This document shows, piece by piece, positions 1-7,948 of a DNA stretch of 26,872 nucleotides. The DNA is taken from contig CAZAOK010000051.1 of NCBI GenBank assembly GCA_964486725.1, positions 1 to 26,872 of the forward strand, given 5' to 3'. Both the position numbers and the translations under genes were made by a program. The DNA comes from M55B154 sp964486725 (GTDB lineage: Bacteria; Spirochaetota; UBA4802; UB4802). Positions within the stretch are counted from its first letter, which is position 1, and each line of letters starts with the position of its first letter. The notes under the pieces are model-generated. The model saw only the letters and a program-made list of their open reading frames with translations, had not been told where the DNA came from and made no database searches.

Positions 1-54
1 GTGCCCTTCTTCATTCAAAATTGACATTGAAATTCATATTATTACCCGATATTT

Positions 55-77
55 ATTCACCCCCCTTTTCGGTGAAT
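55..77. repeat. short inverted repeat upstream of ceramidase gene
   Basis: ATTCACC (55-61) and GGTGAAT (71-77) can pair as a 7-base-pair hairpin with a 9-base C/T-rich loop. No T-run follows, so it is not a convincing terminator. It could be an operator or the tail of an upstream transcript. Function unknown. Confidence 0.35.
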
Positions 78-96
78 CCTTTCAGGAAGAAAACAC

Positions 97-125
97 TTGA
101 CAATATGAGTGACAGCTCATTCCAT
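97..125 (+). promoter_or_regulatory. weak candidate promoter for ceramidase gene
   Basis: A perfect -35 box TTGACA (97-102) is followed after 17 bases by TTCCAT (120-125), which matches TATAAT at only three positions. A second TTGACA at 21-26 lacks a good -10. The assignment rests mostly on the -35 box and its position about 40 bases before the start codon. Confidence 0.25.
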
Positions 126-166
126 AAGTGGATACCCTGTGATGAGAGTTGATGGAGTGAAGTAGA

Positions 167-2191
167 ATGAACAAAAGAACAATCCTGGCAGCGGCAATTA
201 TAACAGCATTATTTTTACTGGCGGCATGCGGCAGTGCCCGGCAGGTGACCGTTCGTGTTGAACGAAAAGAGCCGCTTAAATCAGAGAAGAATTCGTCATT
301 GCTGGCAGGTACAGCCAAAACAGATATAACACCCCCGCCGGGAATGCCCCTGGCCGGGTACTCATCACTGGGGAACCGGGCCGCGGGATTTCGTCACCGC
401 CTGTATGCCCGGGCCATATACCTGCGTGGACCAGGGCAGGAAGGAGTTGCCGTCGTGCAATGTGACCTGCTCTTCGGATCACGAATGCTCCATCACCGGG
501 TGGCGGAGTTGATTGCTGAAGATACCGACGTTGACCTGACCCGCCTGATGATAGCGGGTACCCACACCCATTCAGGCCCCGGTAACTATTATGCCAGTAA
601 ATTCTACAACCGGTTCGCTTCATGCGGTTCGGGGTTTGATCCCGAGTTTTTTGATTTTCTTTCGCGCCGCATGGCACAGGCCGTCATACAGGCCTATCAA
701 GGGCGGAAACCCGCGAAAATGGCAACAGGATCGGTGGACATAAAAGGGGTTTCATGGAACAGAAGTATGCCTGCTTACAGAAAAAACTTCGAAGAAGACG
801 ACCGGCAGAAGATATCAGCAGAAGACGCAGTGAACACCACAATGCACATGGTAAGAATTGACTGTATTACCCCGGACGGTACCTATAAACCCGCCGGGAC
901 CCTGTGCAGTTTCTCACTTCATTGTACAATAATTCCACCAGAAAACAGGCTCTATAGCGGTGACGTGTTCGGCTGGGCCGAACGGCAGGTTGAATGGTCG
1001 ATGAGTAAAACCTTCGGCACGAAAGATCCCGTCTGCGCCCTGGTAAACGCCACTCATGCCGACAATTCACCACTGTATAACAGAAAGCAGCGGGGCTTTT
1101 CCGAGGCAAAACGCCTGGGTGTGCTGATCGGCACCAGGGCCTTCGCCCTGTTTGAACGTCTTGGCGACAGCATGACGGGGGATGTGAAAATACGGGCAAC
1201 GGCTCAAGAGGTGGACGTGTACCGGGATGGCGGCATAGAGGGGATAACCCTTTGCCGGCGACCGGTTGTGGGGTCATCACTCACCGTGGGCAGCACCGAG
1301 GACGGGGCAACACCCGTTTTGAAGTGGCTTCCCCTCTTCCGGGAGGGGTGGGGATCTGCCAGGTGGATATTCACCGGCGGCTGCCAGGGTCATAAACGGT
1401 ATGCCGGTGGTCCCATGCAGTCACTGGTTGTCCCCCGTGATGATTTTCCCCACGTGATGTTTTTCCAGGTGATGCAGCTTGATTCACTGTACCTGCTGCC
1501 CATGCCTTTCGAGGTAACCTGCGAGGCCGGCAGACATATTCAGAAGCGATGCGCCACTGTTACGAACAAAAGTGATGCCGCCTTTGCCGTAATAAGCTGC
1601 GCGAACGGTATGTTCGGGTACGCAACCACACCCGGCGAATACAGCGCCCAGCATTACGAGGGTGGACATACCCTGTACGGGCCGCAAACCGTTCCCTTCC
1701 TGGCAGCCTATGCGGAAAAAACCCTGACATCCCTTGATGATGAAATCATTAAGATGCCACGGGGCTGGGAATTTGTGCAGCAGGAGGCCTCATTCTGGCC
1801 AGAACCCGTTACAAGCAGGGGTGATAGAAAAGAACAAATTCCCCCGCGAATTGTACACCTCAAAGATAATAGAGGAGACATGGTAGAGTTTACCTGGCTT
1901 GACACGGCACCAGCCAACATCAGGTTTCACCAGCCGCTGGTACGGGTTGAAACAAGCAGTGATGGGGTTAACTGGACCACCCTCGAACAGCAGGGGGTTC
2001 CCGTTAATGATGATTGCGGTGATATCTCCGTAGAATGCCTTGATGATGAAATGGATAAAGGAATGGCCCTTTACAAAACGGTGTGGCATAACCCGCAGTT
2101 TACCGCGGGACATATGTATCGCTTCGTTATACTTCCCCGGGACAACTTTGCTGAACTGGTTTCATCAATCCTTGTTCCCCCGGATGAATAA
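167..2191 (+). CDS. neutral/alkaline ceramidase-family lipoprotein
   Basis: Predicted secreted lipid amidase of the neutral/alkaline non-lysosomal ceramidase family, which hydrolyses the N-acyl bond of ceramides. Residues 1-21 form a lipoprotein signal peptide: KR start, hydrophobic core and lipobox LLAAC with Cys21 as the lipidation site. The mature enzyme is therefore probably anchored in a membrane facing the periplasm or outside. Family signatures visible are AGTAKTDITPP near residue 48, the metal-binding GTHTHSGPG at 131-139, SLHCT (second metal histidine), HADNSPLYNRK in the catalytic-serine region, FEVTCEAGR, and the highly conserved EYSAQHYEGGHTLYGP. The C-terminal 130 residues look like the family's Ig-like domain. 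At 674 residues the length is normal for the family. The start is ATG 167 with GGAG at 154-157. It appears monocistronic. The true substrate could be another N-acyl lipid. Confidence 0.87.
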   Translation: MNKRTILAAAIITALFLLAACGSARQVTVRVERKEPLKSEKNSSLLAGTAKTDITPPPGMPLAGYSSLGNRAAGFRHRLYARAIYLRGPGQEGVAVVQCDLLFGSRMLHHRVAELIAEDTDVDLTRLMIAGTHTHSGPGNYYASKFYNRFASCGSGFDPEFFDFLSRRMAQAVIQAYQGRKPAKMATGSVDIKGVSWNRSMPAYRKNFEEDDRQKISAEDAVNTTMHMVRIDCITPDGTYKPAGTLCSFSLHCTIIPPENRLYSGDVFGWAERQVEWSMSKTFGTKDPVCALVNATHADNSPLYNRKQRGFSEAKRLGVLIGTRAFALFERLGDSMTGDVKIRATAQEVDVYRDGGIEGITLCRRPVVGSSLTVGSTEDGATPVLKWLPLFREGWGSARWIFTGGCQGHKRYAGGPMQSLVVPRDDFPHVMFFQVMQLDSLYLLPMPFEVTCEAGRHIQKRCATVTNKSDAAFAVISCANGMFGYATTPGEYSAQHYEGGHTLYGPQTVPFLAAYAEKTLTSLDDEIIKMPRGWEFVQQEASFWPEPVTSRGDRKEQIPPRIVHLKDNRGDMVEFTWLDTAPANIRFHQPLVRVETSSDGVNWTTLEQQGVPVNDDCGDISVECLDDEMDKGMALYKTVWHNPQFTAGHMYRFVILPRDNFAELVSSILVPPDE

Positions 2192-2197
2192 AATATA

Positions 2198-2226
2198 TTG
2201 ACAAAATATTCTTTACTTTCTCACAA
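2198..2226 (+). promoter_or_regulatory. weak candidate promoter for the aroA run
   Basis: A perfect TTGACA (2198-2203) starts 7 bases after the ceramidase stop codon. At 17-base spacing the -10 is TCACAA, a poor match. The -35 box and its location before a tight gene run are the only support. Confidence 0.25.
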
Positions 2227-2257
2227 TTGCAACCTCTTGCGAAAAGGTTGAAAAAAA

Positions 2258-3532
2258 ATGAAATATATTGTGAGAAAATCCCCTTTATCGGGAAGGGTTG
2301 ACATTCCCGGTTCTAAGTCACATACAATACGTGCCCTGGTATGCGCACTGTTATCAGAGGGAAACTCAGAGATCATCGCACCCCTGTATTCATCAGATAC
2401 CCGGTCATGCCTGGATATGATCATGCAGTTTGGGGCGAAGGTTACCGAAGAAAAAGACCGGTGGCTGGTAGAAGGACGGGGTAAAGACCTGCTTGTTCCC
2501 GATAACGTGGTTGATGTGGGTAACTCGGGCACCTCTCTCTACTTCGGGGTAGGGGTGGCCTCCCTGGTTAAGGGTACCACCATATTCACCGGTGACAGCC
2601 AGATCCGCAACAGGCCGGCAGACGGTTTACTGCGTGCTCTCAACGACCTTGGCGCGCAAGCCTTCTCAAGCAGGGACAACGGAAAACCACCCCTGGTTAT
2701 ACAGGGAACGATAACGGGAGGTACCACCAGCATTGAAGCGGTCACCTCACAGTACCTGTCATCACTGCTTTTGGCAGCACCCGGTGCCATGGGGGATACC
2801 AATATCCTGGTGCCCCTGTTAAACGAGGCTCCCTACGTGACTATGACCCTTGACTGGCTTGAGTTGATGAATGCCCGGTACAGCAGCAACAAGATGAAAG
2901 AATTTTTTATACCCGGCCGCCAGAAATTCAAGGGATTCAGCCGGCAGATACCGGCGGATTTTTCATCGGCAACGTTTTTTATGGCAGCGGCAGCCGTCAC
3001 CGGCAGCACCCTTGAATTGCATGGTCTTGATTTCAGGGACAGCCAGGGAGACAAGGAGGTTGTCAATATACTTGAAAAGATGGGGGCCGGTGTTGAAAAG
3101 AAGAAACAATCCATTATCATATCAGGGGGGAATTTAAAGGGAGGCACTTTCGATCTGAATGCCATACCCGATGCCCTGCCAGCCCTGTCGGTGGTGGCGT
3201 GTTTCGCTGATGGTGAAACACGGCTTATTCGTGTTCCCCAGGCACGGCTGAAAGAAACCGACCGTATCGCGGTAATGCACCAGGAGCTGTCCCTGATGGG
3301 AGCGGATATTGAAGAGCTCCAAGACGGCCTGGTTATTCGGGGACGCAGGCTAAAGGGGGCACAGGTGAACGGGCATCATGATCACCGGGTAGTAATGGCA
3401 CTGGCAGTAGCGGCACTGGGGGCGGACGGGGATACCGTCATCGATACCTCTGAATCTGTTTCCGTGACCTTTCCCACCTTCCCTGAACTTATGCGCCAGG
3501 CCGGCGCGTCAATTGAAGAAACAAAGGAGTAA
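2258..3532 (+). CDS. aroA: 3-phosphoshikimate 1-carboxyvinyltransferase (EPSP synthase)
   Basis: Sixth step of the shikimate pathway, cytoplasmic: joins phosphoenolpyruvate to shikimate 3-phosphate. The 424-residue length is normal. Visible motifs are PGSKSHTIRA (residues 17-26, with the phosphoshikimate-binding Lys20/Ser21/Arg25), GNSGTS (88-93), an RPADGLL block equivalent to the usual RPM-x-x-L, TSQYLSSLLLAAPGA, PADFSSATF, IPDALPALSVVA carrying the catalytic Asp, RLKETDRI, and HHDHRVVMA. After GNSGTS the sequence continues LYF, where most family members have an Arg (GNAGTAMRP or GNSGT-x-x-R), so this is a divergent subtype. The start ATG 2258 is preceded by AAAGG at about 2243-2247. It is followed after 4 bases by aroH, so the two are surely co-expressed. 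Confidence in the family is high. Confidence 0.93.
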   Translation: MKYIVRKSPLSGRVDIPGSKSHTIRALVCALLSEGNSEIIAPLYSSDTRSCLDMIMQFGAKVTEEKDRWLVEGRGKDLLVPDNVVDVGNSGTSLYFGVGVASLVKGTTIFTGDSQIRNRPADGLLRALNDLGAQAFSSRDNGKPPLVIQGTITGGTTSIEAVTSQYLSSLLLAAPGAMGDTNILVPLLNEAPYVTMTLDWLELMNARYSSNKMKEFFIPGRQKFKGFSRQIPADFSSATFFMAAAAVTGSTLELHGLDFRDSQGDKEVVNILEKMGAGVEKKKQSIIISGGNLKGGTFDLNAIPDALPALSVVACFADGETRLIRVPQARLKETDRIAVMHQELSLMGADIEELQDGLVIRGRRLKGAQVNGHHDHRVVMALAVAALGADGDTVIDTSESVSVTFPTFPELMRQAGASIEETKE

Positions 3533-3536
3533 GCTC

Positions 3537-3932
3537 ATGACAGTAAGAGGAATTCGCGGCGCCACAACGGTGGAAAAAAATGATGCGGCCGAAATGATAC
3601 AGAAAACCAGGGAGTTACTGGAGACAATCATAAAGAAGAACGGGTTCGCTGTTGAAGATGTCGCGTCGGTAGTGTTTACCGTTACAGATGATCTCAACGC
3701 TGAATTTCCGGCAGTTGCCGCAAGAGAGATGGGCTGGTTGTATACACCGCTCATGTGCGGAAGAGAGATTCCGGTTCCCGGATCGGTGGGGAAATGTATC
3801 CGTGTGTTGCTTCACGTGAATACATCCAGTCCTCAGAAAAACATGGTGCATGTATACCTGCATGAAGCGAAAAAACTGCGACCGGATATTGATTCTGAAC
3901 ACCAGGACCGGTATTATATCTCTGAGTTGTAA
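3537..3932 (+). CDS. aroH: chorismate mutase, AroH type
   Basis: Converts chorismate to prephenate at the entry to phenylalanine/tyrosine synthesis. The 131-residue length matches the monofunctional trimeric AroH class (Bacillus subtilis enzyme about 127). The N-terminal RGIRGATTVE carries the active-site arginine equivalent to Arg7. EFPAVAAREMGW, a PLMCGREIPVPGS block and KCIRVLLHVN (catalytic arginine equivalent to Arg90) all match the family order. The frame is open 24 bases further upstream, inside aroA. ATG 3537 is preferred because AAAGGAG (3523-3529) sits 7 bases before it and the protein then starts with the family's usual N-terminus. It lies 4 bases after the aroA stop, so the two chorismate-pathway genes form a translationally close pair. 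Confidence 0.92.
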   Translation: MTVRGIRGATTVEKNDAAEMIQKTRELLETIIKKNGFAVEDVASVVFTVTDDLNAEFPAVAAREMGWLYTPLMCGREIPVPGSVGKCIRVLLHVNTSSPQKNMVHVYLHEAKKLRPDIDSEHQDRYYISEL

Positions 3933-3984
3933 CAACCATAACGACAACCTGGCCGTACAATAATAATGTGTGAAAAGTGTAAAA

Positions 3985-4770
3985 ATGAAATATTTGAGTA
4001 ACAAAATAGCCGTGGTATTCCTGGTGGTGCTGGTAATGATCCTGTATAATTCGCCGGGGGTGATGGCGCAAGAAGAGAGGGATGTAGAACTGACCGCGCA
4101 GGAAATTCTTGCCAGGGTAGACACTATAATGGCCTATCCCGAGGGGATTCTTAAGGGTACTCTTCTGCATATAACTCCTGATGGCTCAACAAGGCGTATT
4201 GAGTTGAAAGGATATATCAGGGATTCAAATTTTCTTTTCAAAATGGAAACATCATCGCGAGGTGAAGAACAAAAGGTGTTATATACACTCAGTGGTGAGG
4301 ATATCTGGATGTATAACGTGCTTTCCCGTCAATTGTATCATAAGATGAGTGTTGACAGGTATGACACGATAATGAATACGAATTTTTACTATGTGGATCT
4401 TTCCAATGCTGATTTTCAGAGTAACTATACCGCTGCCATTGACGGGGAGGTCTATATCAAGGGACGGGAAGCGCTGAGATTGAAATGTAAACCCCTGTTG
4501 AAATCCGGGAAATACGGGGTTCTGACGTTGTACGTGTCCCGCGAAGGATATATCCCTCTTCGGGTGGATTATCACGATAATGACATGGTAATATTTAAAA
4601 CCATGTCCATCGCAAAGATTGCAGAACGAAAGAATCGAAAATTTCCCGTGCGTTATGATATGCTGAACATCAAAACAGGCACAGTGACCATATTCGAAAT
4701 ATTTGGAATAGATGAAGAGGCGCAATTTGGTAAGGAAATATTCAGGCCCCAAAAGCTTGGAGAGAATTGA
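3985..4770 (+). CDS. exported LolA-like outer-membrane lipoprotein-sorting protein
   Basis: Predicted periplasmic protein of the LolA-like superfamily (often annotated outer membrane lipoprotein-sorting protein), 261 residues. The N-terminus has a positively charged start, a hydrophobic core VVFLVVLVMILY and a cleavage-like GVMA before QEERD, so it is exported without a lipobox. The remainder is rich in beta strands, with family-typical stretches ILKGTLLHITPDGSTRRIEL, SGEDIWMYNVLSRQLYHK and GREALRLKCKP. Such proteins often sit beside RND/MMPL exporters, but none is present here. A GTG at 3970 would add five residues. ATG 3985 looks better for the signal peptide, although neither start has a good ribosome-binding site. 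It lies between aroH and rsmE in the same-strand run. Its ligand is unknown; a lipid is possible. Confidence 0.75.
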   Translation: MKYLSNKIAVVFLVVLVMILYNSPGVMAQEERDVELTAQEILARVDTIMAYPEGILKGTLLHITPDGSTRRIELKGYIRDSNFLFKMETSSRGEEQKVLYTLSGEDIWMYNVLSRQLYHKMSVDRYDTIMNTNFYYVDLSNADFQSNYTAAIDGEVYIKGREALRLKCKPLLKSGKYGVLTLYVSREGYIPLRVDYHDNDMVIFKTMSIAKIAERKNRKFPVRYDMLNIKTGTVTIFEIFGIDEEAQFGKEIFRPQKLGEN

Positions 4771-4772
4771 GC

Positions 4773-5501
4773 ATGCCCCAGTTCTTTATTGACGAAAGAA
4801 GAATCGTTGACCGGCAGTTTAACGTGCAGGGAGACGATCTTCATCATTTGCTGCGGGTGAGACGGGTAAAACCCGGTGACATGCTGCAGTTTAGAGATGG
4901 ACGGGGAAGCTTGTATGAAGCAGAAGTGAGCAGTGTGGGGAATGGTGCTATTCAATGTACCATTCTTTCCCGGTCAGAACCTGTAGAAAGCACTTTTAAC
5001 CTGCGACTTGTGGTAGCAGTGTTAAAAGGTAAAAAGTTTGACATGGTAATACAAAAGGCTGTTGAAACAGGTGTGTCAGAGATTATCCCTGTCACCACGG
5101 AGAGAACAATCCCTGAACTTGGCGACAACGTCCAAAAGAAAACAGAACGCTGGCAGCGTATAGCACTTGAGGCTTCAAAGCAATCCCTTCGCCAGTCAAT
5201 GCCTGTTGTTCAAGATGTAGAACCATACGGGGAGTTGGTGAAACGCGGGTATGACGGTTGTAAAATTATGGCCCATGCTGATCCGAAGAGCAATGACTTG
5301 CGCGCTTTTTTAAAAGAAACACCGCCTCCTTCCCAGGTTACCATTATAATAGGCCCGGAAGGGGGTTTTTCCGGAAAAGAGGTTGAAATTGCAAGGGGTT
5401 TTAATTGGAATGTATTGCATACCGGCAATTCACAGTTCAGGTCGGAAACCGCGGCTATTGTGATTCCCGCAATAATTCTTTATGAATGGGGTTGGAGATG
5501 A
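4773..5501 (+). CDS. rsmE: 16S rRNA (uracil-1498-N3)-methyltransferase RsmE
   Basis: SPOUT-class RNA methyltransferase that methylates U1498 of 16S rRNA using S-adenosylmethionine. The 242-residue length is typical. The N-terminal PUA-like part contains DDLHHLLRVRRVKPGD. The methyltransferase part shows KGKKFDMVIQKAVETGV, ITP-type VTTERT, WQRIALEASKQS, IIIGPEGGFSGKEVE and the C-terminal knot FRSETAAIV. ATG 4773 is chosen over TTG 4767 because GGAGAG (4759-4764) is 8 bases from the ATG and the protein then begins MPQFF. It lies 2 bases after the preceding stop, and its own stop overlaps the next start (ATGA). Confidence 0.92.
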   Translation: MPQFFIDERRIVDRQFNVQGDDLHHLLRVRRVKPGDMLQFRDGRGSLYEAEVSSVGNGAIQCTILSRSEPVESTFNLRLVVAVLKGKKFDMVIQKAVETGVSEIIPVTTERTIPELGDNVQKKTERWQRIALEASKQSLRQSMPVVQDVEPYGELVKRGYDGCKIMAHADPKSNDLRAFLKETPPPSQVTIIIGPEGGFSGKEVEIARGFNWNVLHTGNSQFRSETAAIVIPAIILYEWGWR

Positions 5502-5695
5502 AGATTCGGGTGAATGGAAGGGATATTGAATTTATCAAAACAACGGTATCAGACCTTTTAAAGCTGTACAGGTTTGATCCTGAAAAAATAATGGTTGAGC
5601 GGAATGGCACAATAGTAGAGAAAGACCAGTATAATACACTAAAACTTCAGGAAGGTGATGTTCTTGAGATAGCCCGGTTTGTAGGGGGCGGTTGA
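5498..5695 (+). CDS. ThiS/MoaD-like sulfur carrier protein
   Basis: A 65-residue beta-grasp protein beginning MKIRVNGRDIEF and ending in a diglycine-type tail VGGG, the hallmark of ubiquitin-like sulfur carriers activated as C-terminal thiocarboxylates (ThiS in thiazole synthesis, MoaD in molybdopterin, and others). The LQEGDVLEIARFVGGG ending is ThiS-like. The start overlaps the rsmE stop as ATGA. An in-frame ATG at 5486 would add four residues, but 5498 gives the canonical ThiS length. No thiF, thiG or thiH neighbour is present, so the sulfur acceptor is unclear. It may serve thiamine synthesis with partners elsewhere, or a pathway involving the radical SAM protein downstream. Confidence 0.82.
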   Translation: MKIRVNGRDIEFIKTTVSDLLKLYRFDPEKIMVERNGTIVEKDQYNTLKLQEGDVLEIARFVGGG

Positions 5696-5701
5696 TAATC
5701 T

Positions 5702-5935
5702 ATGGAAATGGAAGACGAGATTCAGCAAAAGCGTGATTCATGGCGAAAAATCCGCGTGCAACGTCTTGAAATGAAAAAAGATATGCTGGCTGCCGGTAGA
5801 AACAGGCAGGAAATAAGAAAGATCCCCGAATACCGCCGTCTTGAAAAATTACAGAAACAACTTTCAACAAGAATCAGGCACCTTGAGAAAAAAATGAACC
5901 GTAATCGGAATCGCCTGACACGTGATATATTATAA
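5702..5935 (+). CDS. small highly charged coiled-coil protein, unknown
   Basis: A 77-residue protein not assigned to a family. It is rich in Lys, Arg, Glu and Gln with no hydrophobic core or membrane segment, and is predicted almost entirely helical (for example LEKLQKQLSTRIRHLEKKM with leucines at heptad spacing). The frame fills exactly the space between the sulfur carrier (6 bases upstream) and the radical SAM gene (10 bases downstream), which supports it being real. Ribosome-binding signals are weak: a G-rich stretch at about 5683-5691. A second ATG at 5708 is possible. It could be a nucleic-acid-binding or scaffold protein. Confidence 0.6.
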   Translation: MEMEDEIQQKRDSWRKIRVQRLEMKKDMLAAGRNRQEIRKIPEYRRLEKLQKQLSTRIRHLEKKMNRNRNRLTRDIL

Positions 5936-5945
5936 GGCTGATTAA

Positions 5946-7211
5946 ATGAATCCTGTATATTGTGATACACATGGAAATGTATTTGACCTTCCCGGTCATG
6001 AACCCGCTTTCAGAACGGGAAACCGGGTGGTTCCGGTGCAGGTTGAGGAGCTTATCCCTCTTCCATACGGCAGCCTGCTGTTTTCCATGCCGGGACGTTA
6101 CCCGGTGTTTTATGACAGTACAACAGGTGAACCGGAAATTATAGACGAGGTTGACCATGAACAGGTATGGGCGGCATCGGCTTTTCTCAGCTCCGGCTAC
6201 CTGCGCACATACCTGCCTGCCAGCCGGCTGCAGGAAGGGTCACCTTCTCTGCCCCTGTGGGCATATTCCGGGGTAGTCTATGAGGATGGCCAATTCATGG
6301 TGCCCGCACTTCGAATAGATGAAGATCCCCGTTCTGATCCCGAGATACATGAAAATGAAAAAGAGCTGAAAAAAGCTGCGGTAAAGTTGAAGGCCATGTA
6401 CCCTGACAACCGTCTTGTGCGACAACTGGAACATTGTGCCACGGAGTACAGGTGTTTGTGCGCCCGTAATTTTTTTCTCAGCAGGTATGAAGCACCGGTG
6501 CCCACAACACCGTCCTGCAACGCAAGGTGTGCTGGCTGCCTTTCTTTTCAGGAGGAGAACGGTGTGCATGCCTCCCAGTACCGGTTGCAGATGGCACCCA
6601 CTCCCGAAGAGATCGCGCAGGTGATGCTGCACCATGCCCGCCTTGTTGATGAGTCGGTTCTGAGTTTCGGGCAGGGGTGTGAGGGTGAGCCCCTTTTACG
6701 GGCAAAGGACTTGTCCGCCGCCATTGAAATAGTACGTGAGAAAACAGACAGGGGTACCGTCCATTTAAATACAAACGGCTCGTTGCCAGGGGAGCTCCAT
6801 CGTATGATCAGGGCAGGCCTGCAGTCGGTAAGGATAAGCCTTAATTCACCAGGTGAGAAGTACTATAACGCGTATTACCGTCCGCAGGGATATTCCTATG
6901 GCGATGTGCTGCAGAGTATTAGATTGTCCCTCGATTCGGGGTTGTTCGTTTCGTTGAACCTGTTCTTTATGCCGGGTTTTACCGACATGGAGAGCGAGGT
7001 TGATGCGCTCTTTGCCCTTCTGGATGACTACCCTGTCCATATGATACAGACCAGGAACTTGAACATAGATCCTGATTATTATTTCGATGCCATCGATTTC
7101 GCGGAAGATACTCCCCTTGGCATTCGTACAATGCTGAACATGATAAAAAAGAACTACCCGGAAATACGATTGGGATATTACAACCCTCCCCGGGAACAGT
7201 TTCGCGGATAG
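5946..7211 (+). CDS. radical SAM protein, uncharacterised
   Basis: A 421-residue protein whose central part contains PSCNARCAGC, the CxxxCxxC motif (Cys191, Cys195, Cys198) that ligates a 4Fe-4S cluster and generates a 5'-deoxyadenosyl radical from S-adenosylmethionine. SFGQGCEGEPLL (a GE-type motif), VHLNTNGSLP and LQSVRISLNSPGEKYYNAYYRP follow in the order of a radical SAM barrel. The first 170 residues are a separate all-beta-looking domain I do not recognise. Three more cysteines (164, 170, 172) lie shortly before the main motif and could bind a second cluster or zinc. The start ATG 5946 follows AAGG at 5934-5937, which overlaps the upstream stop. It is the last gene of the run. The substrate is unknown. 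Confidence 0.85.
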   Translation: MNPVYCDTHGNVFDLPGHEPAFRTGNRVVPVQVEELIPLPYGSLLFSMPGRYPVFYDSTTGEPEIIDEVDHEQVWAASAFLSSGYLRTYLPASRLQEGSPSLPLWAYSGVVYEDGQFMVPALRIDEDPRSDPEIHENEKELKKAAVKLKAMYPDNRLVRQLEHCATEYRCLCARNFFLSRYEAPVPTTPSCNARCAGCLSFQEENGVHASQYRLQMAPTPEEIAQVMLHHARLVDESVLSFGQGCEGEPLLRAKDLSAAIEIVREKTDRGTVHLNTNGSLPGELHRMIRAGLQSVRISLNSPGEKYYNAYYRPQGYSYGDVLQSIRLSLDSGLFVSLNLFFMPGFTDMESEVDALFALLDDYPVHMIQTRNLNIDPDYYFDAIDFAEDTPLGIRTMLNMIKKNYPEIRLGYYNPPREQFRG

Positions 7212-7236
7212 AATGTAATCATTACGTGTAATATTC

Positions 7237-7264
7237 TTGACGAATGAAATTATAGCTGTACAGT
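7237..7264 (+). promoter_or_regulatory. candidate promoter for RAM-domain/thioesterase pair
   Basis: TTGACG (7237-7242), a 16-base spacer, then TACAGT (7259-7264), matching TATAAT at four of six positions. It lies about 70 bases before the start of the RAM-domain gene, in the first gap after the radical SAM gene. Confidence 0.4.
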
Positions 7265-7333
7265 CTTGATCTTATTCGTGTATATTACTGTGAAAGATCA
7301 ATTCGTGCCAGATTTGCTTTATTGGAGGATAAT

Positions 7334-7948
7334 ATGAATTCTAATATACTACAAGCCGTTGTATATATTCAGAACTGGGGTGAAAGCAGTGATGTTGTTG
7401 ATATATTGAAGTTCAATAAAAACGTTATATCTGTTTTTCATATCATGGGTGAATACAGTTACCTGATTGATGCCAATTTCGATTCGAAGGCAGAACTGGA
7501 AAAGTGGATTGAGCATATGAAATCCATTAAGCTTTCGTCAGGTGTCCCCGCGGTGACCGCCATCAAGACCCAGAAAATCATCGAGATAAATAAAAACAAA
7601 ACGGATTTTTCCCTCTCTGATTACATGGAGATGGATAATGCCTATCACTTTTTCGTTCTGTTAGACGTGCCTCACAGGGACGAGCAGCTCATTGAGATGG
7701 CACAAAACAGCCAGCGGGTATCATCACTTGTGCATATACAGGGAGATCATTCCTATGTGGCCGAAGTTATCTGTGATGATTATGACGAATATAGAAAGTT
7801 TCTGCGTAACGTCAAGCAGCTGGAATCCATCAACAGGGTGGAAACCCAGGAAGTTATTTCTGTAATAAAATATAGAAACCAGATTCTTGATGAATCCGGT
7901 AAGCTGTCAACCCCCAGGGAGGACAACAGGGAGATGTATACGTTATGA
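7334..7948 (+). CDS. tandem Lrp/AsnC-type RAM-domain protein without HTH
   Basis: A 204-residue protein made of two ligand-binding (RAM, alpha/beta ferredoxin-like) domains of the Lrp/AsnC family, with no DNA-binding helix-turn-helix. The halves start with similar strands (QAVVYIQNWG and HFFVLLDVPH). Each contains the domain's core turn: VFHIMGEYSYLIDAN near residue 38 and LVHIQGDHSYVAEVI near residue 137. RAM domains bind small effectors, often amino acids, at dimer interfaces, so a sensor or adaptor role is inferred. ATG 7334 is chosen because GGAGG (7324-7328) lies 5 bases before it; a TTG at 7322 overlaps that site. The stop overlaps the next start (ATGA), so it is coupled to the thioesterase. 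Confidence 0.78.
   Translation: MNSNILQAVVYIQNWGESSDVVDILKFNKNVISVFHIMGEYSYLIDANFDSKAELEKWIEHMKSIKLSSGVPAVTAIKTQKIIEINKNKTDFSLSDYMEMDNAYHFFVLLDVPHRDEQLIEMAQNSQRVSSLVHIQGDHSYVAEVICDDYDEYRKFLRNVKQLESINRVETQEVISVIKYRNQILDESGKLSTPREDNREMYTL

Noticed and set aside
276..1280. Long minus-strand open frames opposite the ceramidase gene
   Set aside because: They lie entirely under a well-supported gene, have low-complexity Arg/Pro/Cys-rich translations and no ribosome-binding sites.
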